A DNA stretch of 64,000 nt from the NCBI RefSeq assembly GCF_000092825.1, contig NC_014168.1:1913946-1977945 (forward strand), in the 5' to 3' direction. The notes below the pieces were generated by a model. It was given only the letters and a program-made list of their open reading frames with translations. It ran no database searches and had not been told where the DNA came from. This document shows, piece after piece, positions 55,600 through 63,453 of the stretch. The stretch comes from Segniliparus rotundus DSM 44985 (GTDB lineage Bacteria > Actinomycetota > Actinomycetes > Mycobacteriales > Mycobacteriaceae). Within the stretch, counting starts at the first letter, position 1, and the number at the start of each line of letters is the position of its first letter. The translations under genes were made by a program, and so were the position numbers.

Positions 55600-57876
55600 T
55601 TAGAAGCTGAAACTGTCGTCGACCGTGCCGTCCGGGCGGCGTTTGCGCGCGAGCCGGTCCTCCACGTACTCCTTCGCCGTGGGGGAGCGGCCCAGCTCCC
55701 GCTGGTAATTGTCGTGGCTCGCCTTGTCTACACCTGTGAGGCCCGCCCCGTCGAACGGGGCGTCCGGGACGGTTCCCGGCGGCACCCCGAACCTCCCGCC
55801 CTTCTCGTCGAACTTTGCCTGCGCCTCCCGGTCCGCCCGCGACGAGGCCGCGCCGACCTGGCCGGTCCCGGCCACCAACGCGTCCTCCGCAGGCTCGCTC
55901 TCCATCGTGTAGCCGCCCCGACCGGGCCAATACGCCTCGACCCCGAGCTGCGCCAACCCCGCCACCGGGCCCTCGCCGGGATCCTGCAGGAACCCCACCG
56001 CAACCGGGCGCCAACTCGTCGCGTGCGACTCGAACAGGCCCAGCCGCCACTTCGCCAAATACAACGCCAACTTCCCCGGGTCCGCCTCCGCGTCCGACGC
56101 CACCGACAACGCCTTGTCCGAGCGGTCCATCACCCCCACGCCCTCGGGCACCTCGAAGCCAGGGCGCAACGACCCGTTCGCCTCCGTGCTCGTCACCTCC
56201 GAGAACACCGGGCGGAACACGCCCGCGCCCGGGTTCGGCGCCGTCGAATAATCCTCGTACACGAACAACAAGAACGACGCGCCCCGATACCCGCCCAAAT
56301 CCGGCAGCGGCAACCGGCGGAACACCAACTTCTCGTCAAAACCCCGCGCGGCCGCACCCACAAGCGTTCCGCCGCCGAACAACGTTTGCGCGTCCTCCGC
56401 GCCCAACACCGGCGAACGCGCCGAGAAACGATCCGGCAACGCCTCCCACGCCCCCGCAGCCGCCTGCGTCCGCGTCGTCAACGCGCCCAACGACGGCCCA
56501 GAAAGGCTCGACGTCAACCCCGTCCCAAGGATCTGCTGATTCGCCGCCGCCTTGTCCGCGTACGCCCCAGCCCCAGCAGCCGTGTCACCCGTCCGCAACG
56601 CATCCCGCAAAGCAGCCTGCTGAGCGCTCATCGCCCTCGTCTCCCCGCCGACCCCGCCAGCACCAGCCACAGCGCGGCTCACACCAGCACCCCGCTGCTC
56701 ACCCGGCGACCCCGACGACGGCGTCGCCGCAGGCTTCTCCGCCGCCCCCGAACCCTGCACACCAGTCCGAGGAGCCTCCGAACCACCACCAACCCCACCG
56801 ATACGCGAACCCTGGCCCCCACCCCCACCAGCAGGACCACCACTGCCGATACCCCCAATCGACGGAGGAACCCCAACACCCCCACCACTGCCAGAAGACT
56901 GCGCAGCCCCCTGCGGTGCGACAGGAGCAGCCCCATGCTCCGCAACCGCGGCACCGCTCTGCAACGAAGTCGCAGCACCACCAGAAGCACCGCTGCCACC
57001 GCTTGAACTAGCAGAAGATGTTGGATTACTTGCTGATTGAGCAGAGGTAGATGCACTGGACTGGCCGTTGATTGCCGATTGCTGTTTGTAGGCGTCTTGG
57101 CCGCCGATGTTTCCAGCTTGTTTGTAGGCGTCTTGGCCGCCGATGTTTCCAGCTTGTTTGTAGGCGTCTTGGCCGCCGATGTTTCCAGCTTGTTTGTACG
57201 CGTCCTGGCCGCCAATGCTCACAACCTGCTTAAATCTGGTCCCTGATCCGAGCGGCCCCGAGTCGTCTCCGTCAGCGATTTTGCCGTCCTCCCACCTGAC
57301 CAGCGGTGGGGAGTAGAGGTCTTGGTTTCCAGAGGCGTAGGATTGCTGTCTGGAGGAGGAGTCTTTCTTGAACTTCTCTTTGGCCTCGTTCTCCAAGTAA
57401 CTGGTGAGAGCGTTGCCGACTGTGCTTGATCCGAGGATGCCGGCGACACCGCCGATTGCTGATGTGAGGCCGCTCGCGAGGGAGCCTCGTTTTTTCGCGT
57501 TGGCGATGTCGGCCATCGCCTTGCTGCCGATGTCGTTGATGTCGTTCTTCGCCTGGGTGGTGTTCTGCGCGGCCTGCTTCTCGAACTTCACCTGTGCCTG
57601 CATCTGCTGCAGAAGATGGTCCGTGGTCCGGGTGAACTCGTCCAACTCCTGCTGGGCGGCCTGCTGCGACGAAGACGGCGGTTTGCTCGGATCAGCGTGA
57701 AGCGAATCCACCTTTTGCTTCATCCCAGCTTTGATGCCCTCGACCATGGACTGAAACTCGCCGATCAGCGACTCGTGCCGCGCAGCGACACCCGCCATGC
57801 CCTCCTCATTGGCCTGCGGCCACCTACCCCCAAGCAAGCCCTCAAGCTCAGGGTATTTAAACGTTATCGGTGCCAT
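55600..57876 (-). CDS. 758-residue putative ESX substrate with tandem 12-residue repeats
   Basis: From ATG 57876. Residues 1-190 are helical (ELEGLLGGRWPQANEEGMAG, AQNTTQAKNDINDIGSKAMA) and contain YLENE, a YxxxE type VII signal. Next come four tandem repeats (IGGQDAYKQAGN, last one varied; about 217-264). A long Ser/Gly/Ala/Pro-rich low-complexity region follows (to about 500), then a globular C-terminal domain (FLLFVYEDYSTAPNPGAG, WRPVAVGFLQDPGEGPVAGL). The layout (secretion domain, flexible linker, C-terminal domain) resembles large ESX or polymorphic effector proteins. The C-terminal domain is not recognised. Confidence 0.68.
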   Translation of the reverse strand: MAPITFKYPELEGLLGGRWPQANEEGMAGVAARHESLIGEFQSMVEGIKAGMKQKVDSLHADPSKPPSSSQQAAQQELDEFTRTTDHLLQQMQAQVKFEKQAAQNTTQAKNDINDIGSKAMADIANAKKRGSLASGLTSAIGGVAGILGSSTVGNALTSYLENEAKEKFKKDSSSRQQSYASGNQDLYSPPLVRWEDGKIADGDDSGPLGSGTRFKQVVSIGGQDAYKQAGNIGGQDAYKQAGNIGGQDAYKQAGNIGGQDAYKQQSAINGQSSASTSAQSASNPTSSASSSGGSGASGGAATSLQSGAAVAEHGAAPVAPQGAAQSSGSGGGVGVPPSIGGIGSGGPAGGGGGQGSRIGGVGGGSEAPRTGVQGSGAAEKPAATPSSGSPGEQRGAGVSRAVAGAGGVGGETRAMSAQQAALRDALRTGDTAAGAGAYADKAAANQQILGTGLTSSLSGPSLGALTTRTQAAAGAWEALPDRFSARSPVLGAEDAQTLFGGGTLVGAAARGFDEKLVFRRLPLPDLGGYRGASFLLFVYEDYSTAPNPGAGVFRPVFSEVTSTEANGSLRPGFEVPEGVGVMDRSDKALSVASDAEADPGKLALYLAKWRLGLFESHATSWRPVAVGFLQDPGEGPVAGLAQLGVEAYWPGRGGYTMESEPAEDALVAGTGQVGAASSRADREAQAKFDEKGGRFGVPPGTVPDAPFDGAGLTGVDKASHDNYQRELGRSPTAKEYVEDRLARKRRPDGTVDDSFSF
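57083..57226 (-). repeat. 36-bp tandem repeat, 3 identical copies plus 1 degenerate
   Basis: The unit TGTTTGTAGGCGTCTTGGCC and the following 16 bp occurs at 57083, 57119 and 57155 with no differences and at 57191 in a varied form. In frame it encodes 12 residues (NIGGQDAYKQAG type) of the 758-residue protein. Perfect nucleotide identity points to recent expansion and probable copy-number variation among strains. Period 36 keeps the frame. Confidence 0.9.
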
Positions 57877-57908
57877 CCGTGAAACTCCTCGTTCCTGATT
57901 GCCTAAAT

Positions 57909-58430
57909 CTATCCTGGGCAGGCCGCATTCAGTCCGTCAATAGAGTCTTGAAAAGCACTAGCCTTCGCGTTCCTGCTGTCATTGGCTGAACCACCACTGA
58001 TCGAGTCTGTGAAATCTTGGGCAGACTCCGTAAATTTGCGAACAGCGTCCGCTTGCTCTTTGGGTGCCGAGGGGCCAACTACCCCCTTTAATGCGGGTAT
58101 ATCTTTACCAGCGACTTCAGTAACTTTATCAATATATTTATTGAGCTGCTCATCTGTCCTATCAACACCGGGATGCGCCAAAACATACTTCCAGAAAACA
58201 TCTGTAGCATTGATGAGCTCTCGCGCTTTGACCCTGACCTTGGTGCAGAGTTCTTTGCCGTCGTTCACGGCGCTCACGTCTGGCGAGGCGCTCGTGCTAT
58301 TGGCCGTGTTGGTGGCGGGTTGTTGGATGATGGTGGTGGCGCCGCCTGTGTTGCCTCGTTGGCAGCCGCTGAGTGCGAGCCCTCCGACGAGGAGGACCGC
58401 TGCAGTGTGTTTGAGAGTCAGGTGGGGCAT
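57909..58430 (-). CDS. lipoprotein in the ESX-like operon
   Basis: 173 residues from ATG 58430 with AAGGAG upstream. The signal peptide ends in LSGC (cysteine at about 23), then a Thr/Asn/Ser-rich linker, then a helical domain (CTKVRVKARELINATDVFWK, DSIDGLNAACPG) with two cysteines likely joining its ends. It lies between the WXG100-like gene and the 758-residue gene, repeating the pattern of a lipoprotein beside each ESX substrate in this window. Function unknown. Confidence 0.75.
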   Translation of the reverse strand: MPHLTLKHTAAVLLVGGLALSGCQRGNTGGATTIIQQPATNTANSTSASPDVSAVNDGKELCTKVRVKARELINATDVFWKYVLAHPGVDRTDEQLNKYIDKVTEVAGKDIPALKGVVGPSAPKEQADAVRKFTESAQDFTDSISGGSANDSRNAKASAFQDSIDGLNAACPG

Positions 58431-58456
58431 GCGCGTACTCCTTGGGTTCTTTGCTT

Positions 58457-58482
58457 CGTTCGGGTTCCATCTTGCCCGAACG
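58457..58482 (-). terminator. hairpin between the WXG100-like and lipoprotein genes
   Basis: An 8-bp perfect stem (CGTTCGGG with CCCGAACG) has a 10-nt loop and sits 24 bp after the WXG100 stop. It could attenuate transcription so that the small secreted protein is made in excess over the downstream products. Confidence 0.45.
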
Positions 58483-58505
58483 TCCGCTGCGGGCGGGGGC
58501 GGGGT

Positions 58506-58835
58506 TTATTTCGGGATGGCGTTGCCGACCGTGGCGATGGAGGCTGAGCCGTCCTCGTCCCGCGCGGTGTAGGTATCGGCGGCCTCGTTCGCGGACTCGC
58601 CCGCTTGGCCCGCCCTGCGGGCAGCGACATCGCCGCCGCGCCTGTTGTCGTCCAGCGCGGTCTCGGATTGGCTCTTCAACTGCCCGTCCACGCCGTCGTC
58701 CCCGGCATGTCCGTGGAACTCCGACGTGGCGTTGTGCCATTTGTCGAACACGGCTTGCAGCCCGCTGTGGTGCTCGATGATACGCATGGCCGCGCCCGAG
58801 AGGTCCGAAGTCGAGACGTTCGTCTGTTCCGCCAC
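58506..58835 (-). CDS. WXG100-like ESX secreted protein
   Basis: 109 residues from GTG 58835, chosen because AGGAGG lies 7 nt upstream and the protein then has ESX length. The helical hairpin (SGLQAVFDKWHNATSEFHGH ... GDVAARRAGQAGESANEAAD) has KWHNATSEFHG at the turn in place of a strict WxG. Y89-T-A-R-D93 near the end matches the YxxxD export signal. It follows the EspL-like gene and probably forms a heterodimer or is a co-secreted partner of the large protein. Confidence 0.75.
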   Translation of the reverse strand: MAEQTNVSTSDLSGAAMRIIEHHSGLQAVFDKWHNATSEFHGHAGDDGVDGQLKSQSETALDDNRRGGDVAARRAGQAGESANEAADTYTARDEDGSASIATVGNAIPK

Positions 58836-58987
58836 CGCTGTTCCTCCTGTCGACATGTTTCTCGCCACCAACGGTGATGCTCCCACCGGTCGGCTCTCCT
58901 TAGGCTTGAATACTACCGCGGTCAGAGCTTTTCCACTAGAGGACCCCAGTTTTTGACACCAGGCCGCAGCCGGACACTTGGGGGTCG

Positions 58988-59800
58988 TCAACCTTGGGGG
59001 TCGTCATCGATCTTGACCAGCAGCATGTCAAGCATGCCCTGGTGCGCGCTCGCCGCGCAACGGGCGATCACCGCGCCAAGACGGTCGGAGGTGACCCTTC
59101 GGAACACCTCCGGGTGCAACCACACCTCCACCACGTTGCCGCCCCGGTCCACCGTGACCGTCGCCGTGGGATTGGCTTTGTCGTCCGCAGCGGTGAACAC
59201 CGCGCTCTCAGGGACCGCCGCGACTCTCGCCAGCTCGTCGGCGAGCCGGTCGTAGCGGGCCGCCACCGCCTCGTCGTGCCGCTCTCCCGGCGGGGTCGCC
59301 CGGATCTTCTTCGGGTCCAGGTCCACCCGCATCACCGAGCCCTGATAGAGCCCGGCGCCGTCGTCGGCGGCGATCCGCTCCTCGGGATCCAGCGCGCCGC
59401 CCCTTGAGGACTGCCGTTGCGCGAGGTACTCCTCGAAGGAATCCGGGCGCTCGTGCTCCGGCAAGGACCAGTACTCGTCCCACGGATCCGGTCTCGGGGC
59501 CTGCGTGACGATCTTCGAGTGCAATTGGACAAGCGCCCCGCGCTGGGCCTTCTGGATCGCCTCCAGAATCAGCTGCGCGAGGACTTGCGATCCAATCAGT
59601 CGGTTGTCGCTCAAACGCATCGGCCCGAAATGCGCGAACGCCCCGTCCTTCAACGCCACCGAGGCCACCACACGGTCGAGGCCTTGCACCGTCACGCTCG
59701 CCCACCCCTCCGAGTCGGAGCCCTCCACCATCGCCGTCTGCGCCGCCTCGAAGACCTCCGCCAACTCCTCGGGGCCCAACGGCTGATTCGGGCTAGCCAC
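58988..59800 (-). CDS. YbaB/EbfC-domain protein, EspL-like, duplicated domain
   Basis: 270 residues from GTG 59800 (GAGGGG upstream); a GTG at 59812 is possible. The N-terminal half (EELAEVFEAAQTAMVEGSDS, ASVTVQGLDRVVASVALKDG) and C-terminal half (LADELARVAAVPESAVFTAA, ATVTVDRGGNVVEVWLHPEV) each look like a YbaB domain, joined by an acidic Pro-rich linker. Mycobacterial EspL (Rv3880c) is a YbaB-like protein in the ESX-1 accessory locus that stabilises EspE/F/H. The place at the head of a WXG100-containing operon fits such a role. Confidence 0.65.
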   Translation of the reverse strand: MASPNQPLGPEELAEVFEAAQTAMVEGSDSEGWASVTVQGLDRVVASVALKDGAFAHFGPMRLSDNRLIGSQVLAQLILEAIQKAQRGALVQLHSKIVTQAPRPDPWDEYWSLPEHERPDSFEEYLAQRQSSRGGALDPEERIAADDGAGLYQGSVMRVDLDPKKIRATPPGERHDEAVAARYDRLADELARVAAVPESAVFTAADDKANPTATVTVDRGGNVVEVWLHPEVFRRVTSDRLGAVIARCAASAHQGMLDMLLVKIDDDPQG

Positions 59801-59873
59801 GATCCCCCTCACCAGGCCGCGGGCCGTCCTGCGCGCGCAGGCCGTCGTCTTCGGCCGTGTCCGGCTCTCCCAT
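59793..59873 (-). CDS. 26-residue upstream mini-gene overlapping the EspL-like start
   Basis: ATG 59873 to TAG 59793-59795 encodes a short acidic peptide (MGEPDTAEDDGLRAQDGPRP...). A GAGG precedes it and its stop lies 6-8 nt inside the EspL-like frame, so it could couple translation. Too short to judge by coding bias. Confidence 0.25.
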   Translation of the reverse strand: MGEPDTAEDDGLRAQDGPRPGEGDRG

Positions 59874-60154
59874 CGCTGTCCTCGCCTCCCTCACGCTTGG
59901 TGCTGCTGACACAATGATCCTAGTCTCATCCTCGGGGAGGGCCGCATCCGACACTCATCCGCGCGAGCCCCTGCAGGCCGGGCTTCCCGGCAGGAGATCC
60001 GCGAGCTCAAGTCCGAGCCAGCGCGCCACGGCCTCCAGTGCAGCGTGCTGGTTCGCGATCGTCATCGCTCGAACATAACGTCGAACTCGCGCCCACGTCC
60101 AGAGCAGGCGGGGCGCGGACCGCAAACCCGGCCTTGCGGCTACACTCCCGGTGC
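59874..60154. other. divergent intergenic region upstream of the EspL-like and poly-HTH genes
   Basis: About 280 bp between two divergent genes; promoters for both should lie here. I see no clear -10 placed as in the leaderless genes. No gene of its own is supported. Confidence 0.4.
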
Positions 60155-61096
60155 ATGCCGAGACAGCTGCCCCCGTATTTGCGGTCGCGGGCGCTGTTCC
60201 TCATCGGCAGGCACGGCATGACCGCCGAAGCGGCTGCGCGGGAGATCGGCGTGAACGTGAACACCGTGCGCGCCTGGTGGCACGAGCACCGCCTGGCGAA
60301 CGACATACCCCCAGCGCAACGCCCCCACCCCGCGAAAGTCAGACAAGCCGCGCTGCGACTGGTCTTCCACGACCAGCTCACCCCGGACGAGGCCGCGAAA
60401 ACCCTCGGCGTGAAACCCGGCGTCGTCCAACACTGGGCAAACCAGCACAGGAAGAACAACCAACTCCCCCCGCCCGAACGCGGCCACCCCGACAGGCTGA
60501 GGGAAGAGGCCCTGCGCCTGGTCATCGAACAAGGGCTCAGCAGTGCCCGAGCCGCCCGCGAGGTCGGCGTGCCCACTGGCACCGTCGCGCACTGGGCCAA
60601 AGAGCACCGCAAAGCGAGCGGGCTCCCGCCCATCAAAGCCCGCCACCGAGCGGAAGTGAAACAAGAAGCCGTCCGCCTCGTCATCGAAGACGGCCTCACC
60701 TACGCCCAAGCCGCCCTGCGAACCGGCACAAGCGAGACTGCTGTCGGACAGTGGGCCAAAGCGCACCGAGCGCGGCACAATCTCCTGCCCCTGAGCAAGG
60801 GCCATCCCGAGCACGTCCGCGAAGAAGCCGTCCGCCTCGTCCTGGAGGACGGGCTCAGCCGAACCCAAGCGGCGAAACAAACCGGAGCCCACACAAGCAC
60901 CGTCGAAAAATGGGCCGCCCGCCGTATCCACGAACTCCACGGCAACCCCGCCGAGCTACAAGCCTTCGCCGTGGGCCTGGCAGTCAACCGAAACCAGACT
61001 CTCCCCGACATCGCCACACGGCTCCGAATACCACTCGGCGCACTCGTCCGCTGGCTCCACGACGACCACCGGGCCAAACGCGGCAAACACCGCTGA
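60155..61096 (+). CDS. poly-helix-turn-helix protein (six tandem HTH units)
   Basis: 313 residues from ATG 60155. Almost the whole protein is six tandem units of about 48-53 residues at roughly 8-60, 60-113, 113-165, 166-218, 218-265 and 266-313. Each has the form EAVRLVLEDGLSRTQAAKQT then G...STVEKWAxxH, as in the HTH of IS3-type OrfA proteins. Linkers end in xLPPxxxxHP. There is no recombinase, nuclease or ligand domain. It should bind DNA, perhaps wrapping several sites in phase. A 38-bp direct repeat array begins 57 bp after its stop. Confidence 0.8.
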   Translation: MPRQLPPYLRSRALFLIGRHGMTAEAAAREIGVNVNTVRAWWHEHRLANDIPPAQRPHPAKVRQAALRLVFHDQLTPDEAAKTLGVKPGVVQHWANQHRKNNQLPPPERGHPDRLREEALRLVIEQGLSSARAAREVGVPTGTVAHWAKEHRKASGLPPIKARHRAEVKQEAVRLVIEDGLTYAQAALRTGTSETAVGQWAKAHRARHNLLPLSKGHPEHVREEAVRLVLEDGLSRTQAAKQTGAHTSTVEKWAARRIHELHGNPAELQAFAVGLAVNRNQTLPDIATRLRIPLGALVRWLHDDHRAKRGKHR

Positions 61097-61152
61097 AGCA
61101 TCCCCGTTCAGACACCCCGAGTCAGCCTTTTTCAGCATCCCTCCCTATAAAC

Positions 61153-61286
61153 AACGATCGCCGCTTGATCTGAGTAAAGAAAATTCTGACAACGATCGCC
61201 GCTTGATCTGAGTAAAGAAAATTCTGACAACGATCGCCGCTTGATCTGAGTAAAGAAAATTCTGACAACGATCGCCGCTTGATCTG
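61153..61286. repeat. 38-bp direct repeat array, 3.5 copies
   Basis: Three identical 38-bp units start at 61153, 61191 and 61229, and a fourth is cut after 20 bp (61267-61286). Each contains AACGATCGCCGCTTGATCTG followed by an A-rich half. There are no spacers, so it is not a CRISPR array. The AT-rich halves and exact repetition look like iterons or an operator array. The adjacent poly-HTH protein is an obvious candidate ligand. Confidence 0.92.
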
Positions 61287-61517
61287 TTTGACCAGCTCAG
61301 CCAGGCAGTCTGTCAGGGCCGTTGGCAATGGGCGCAAGGGGGCCGAGCCGCAGGGAGCGCCAGCGGACGGTGGCGAGGAACACGCCGCGACGGTTGCCAA
61401 CGGAGCACATCACATCTGCTTTATGCGAGTTAGGACACTTTTTGATCGACGGTGGCCGGTCGTTCGGCTTGCCATTGCGCTAGGTGGAGCGGGAGCGTGC
61501 GGAGCTGTTGAGTCTGG
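61287..61517. other. non-coding stretch after the repeat array
   Basis: With the array, the gene-free region 61097-61517 is 421 bp. The part after the array shows no supported gene and no tRNA; it ends at the IMPase gene. It may mark the boundary of an inserted element. Confidence 0.35.
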
Positions 61518-62354
61518 CTATTTGGCGAAGGCGCTTCGGACGAGGGCGAGAAGTTCGGCGGAGATGCCTGGGGCTGCTGCGATGGTGGCCGTCGAGCTGT
61601 AGCTATGGGCGGTGCCGTTCGCGTCGGTGACGAGGGCGCCTGCCTCGCGGGCCAAGAGCACGCCCGCTGCGGTGTCCCATGGTTTGTTCGAGAGCATGAT
61701 GCAAGCATCGGTGCTGCCTTCTGCCACGAATGCCAGGTCAAGCGTTGCTGCGCCGAACATTCTGATACGTTCAACTTTACCTATCAATGCCGTCGTAAGG
61801 GCGATGCGCTGCCAGTTCTTTTCCGAGGCATCTTGTCCAACCGCGTAGTCTCCGGTGGATACGAGAGAACTATTCAATTGTGTGGTTTCGCTTACGCGTA
61901 TGGGCATCCCATTCCTGAAGGCACCGCCATCTTTTGTCGCGTGGTATCGAAGGTCAAGAGACTTTGCAGCAGTTATACCGACCACGGGCTCGCCGTAATG
62001 GAGGAGCGCCAAAGACACGGAACAAAGCATGAGTCCGTGTGAGAAGTTTGATGTTCCGTCGATAGGGTCTAGGGTCCAAACGAGATCATTTTGTAAAGGA
62101 TCAGCCGCTTCGGTTACAGATTCCTCGCCGAGAAATCCAATATGAGGGGTGGTGCTATTAAGATATTGGTGAACCCGTTTTTGTATCCGCAAGTCGACTT
62201 CTGTGACAAAATCTCTGTCCCCTTTTGGGTGAGCGGGATGGCCGTGGACGAACTGATTCCTTGCTGGCCAGAGCTCGTTTAGAGCTATGTCTACCGCGTC
62301 TTGGGCCACCCCTAGGAGGCGGGCTAAGTCTAGAGCAGATTTATTTCCACTCAT
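61518..62354 (-). CDS. inositol monophosphatase family phosphatase
   Basis: 278 residues from ATG 62354. Metal-binding motifs are FLGEESVTE (Glu), WTLDPIDGTSNF (Asp-Ile-Asp-Gly-Thr) and KPWDTAAGVLLAREAGALVT (Trp-Asp). These define the Mg-dependent IMPase/FBPase/CysQ superfamily. The substrate may be inositol phosphate or a nucleotide such as pAp. Base composition is less GC-rich than the chromosomal genes, suggesting transfer. Its first codons overlap the end of the DUF5919 gene by 14 bp, so the two act as one unit. Confidence 0.9.
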   Translation of the reverse strand: MSGNKSALDLARLLGVAQDAVDIALNELWPARNQFVHGHPAHPKGDRDFVTEVDLRIQKRVHQYLNSTTPHIGFLGEESVTEAADPLQNDLVWTLDPIDGTSNFSHGLMLCSVSLALLHYGEPVVGITAAKSLDLRYHATKDGGAFRNGMPIRVSETTQLNSSLVSTGDYAVGQDASEKNWQRIALTTALIGKVERIRMFGAATLDLAFVAEGSTDACIMLSNKPWDTAAGVLLAREAGALVTDANGTAHSYSSTATIAAAPGISAELLALVRSAFAK

Positions 62355-63213
62355 CTGATATGTCCTTTCCTCGTTCCCACAATGAGTCGAAGACTTGTGA
62401 GAATGCGTCGAATAGCCCCTTACGATCGGGCAGGTTTTTCACGACGAGCGTGGGCGATTCTAGCCCTCGGGCGTGCGGGAGGTAGTGCTGGACGATGCAG
62501 ACGGCGTTGTCGATCACGGTGACGTTGAACCGCGCCGGTTCGTCATAGACCCGGAGCAAGAGCTGACCGGGGGTGTCTTCTGGAAGTTTCTTACGGACTC
62601 GTTGGAGGGTTTGGATGTTCAGGGATGTGAGCGACGAGAGCACGCCATCCTCGTGGTCCTCCTCGGCTTCTCGTTCTTTGACATGCCTGCCCTTCGGATC
62701 TATGAAGAGGCATTTGACGGTAGCGCCATTCGCGAGGCGCTGCCTGAGCCTGCTATCGGGGTATTGCTGACAGATGATGTTAAGGGAGAGCCCGACGACG
62801 CGGATATCCTGCGCCCCGTTGAAAAAGTGTTGCGGCGGGTAGGTATTCATGAAGTCGGAGCGGGTCACGAAAGCCTCCACGAAGCCCGCCGCTTTATCGC
62901 GCTCCAGGACGGTCGCTTCCGCGAGCGCAACGGCACCGAGGTCCGTGGGCGCGTCCTGTTCGGCGGAGGCTTCCTCCTCGTGAGGCTGGAACAACTGGTC
63001 CACGGCAAATCCGGGGAACATGCTTTCCAACACTCGGCAGTGATGCGGCTGGGGGACTCCTCTTATGGTGCCGTTGATCCAGCGGTAGAACTGCGCGCTC
63101 TCGGGGCCCTGGTCGGGCGATCCTATTCTCCTTGCGTGTTTCGCGTACTCGCGCAGAAATGCGGAATGTGTTTGGATATGACGCTGCCGCAGGAGAGCCT
63201 TCAGTGTGTTCAA
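62341..63213 (-). CDS. DUF5919 protein with N-terminal DNA-binding-like region
   Basis: 290 residues from ATG 63213. The start MNTLKALLRQRHIQTHSAFL and AQFYRWINGTIRGVPQPHHC resembles the HTH-like N-terminus of actinomycete DUF5919 regulators. The C-terminal part FFNGAQDIRVVGLSLNIICQ, TVKCLFIDPKGRHVKEREAE and FNVTVIDNAVCIVQHYLPHA matches DUF5919, which has a phospholipase-D-like strand order without obvious HKD residues. It probably senses a ligand and controls transcription. Tight coupling to a phosphatase suggests a small signalling or defence cassette, but that is inference. Confidence 0.75.
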   Translation of the reverse strand: MNTLKALLRQRHIQTHSAFLREYAKHARRIGSPDQGPESAQFYRWINGTIRGVPQPHHCRVLESMFPGFAVDQLFQPHEEEASAEQDAPTDLGAVALAEATVLERDKAAGFVEAFVTRSDFMNTYPPQHFFNGAQDIRVVGLSLNIICQQYPDSRLRQRLANGATVKCLFIDPKGRHVKEREAEEDHEDGVLSSLTSLNIQTLQRVRKKLPEDTPGQLLLRVYDEPARFNVTVIDNAVCIVQHYLPHARGLESPTLVVKNLPDRKGLFDAFSQVFDSLWERGKDISDEWK

Positions 63214-63453
63214 TCGGCGCCCTTTCCCGGTCGTGGTGCCTGTAATTTTAGCACAGAAGAGACGAGAAGATACATGAGGATAAAAGGAAGAGCGCGAGAA
63301 GTCAGAGAAGATAAAGAAAAGAAGCTCCGATGAGAACAGGAAAGCGATAAACCTATTGCTGCGCCTATCAAAATGAGCGGTGCTCGCTGAAAAGCGATGA
63401 AGAAAAGCCCGGCGAAAGTAAATGGGCTAGACGAAAAGGAATAGGTACAAGAA
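63214..63453. promoter_or_regulatory. purine-rich divergent promoter region
   Basis: The 240 bp between divergent genes is AT-richer than the surroundings and strongly purine-biased on the plus strand from about 63250 to 63350 (runs such as GAAGAGACGAGAAGATA). It should hold promoters for the DUF5919 and SCO3933-like genes. No gene is supported. Confidence 0.4.

Noticed and set aside
54271-57006. 911-codon plus-strand frame
   Set aside because: Antisense to three minus-strand genes; Arg/Pro-rich text, no start signal and no motifs.
57083-57226. 36-bp repeats as a CRISPR array
   Set aside because: No spacers, in frame within a coding sequence, and period divisible by three.
61153-61286. Direct repeats as a CRISPR array
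   Set aside because: Units follow each other without spacers, and no cas genes are near.
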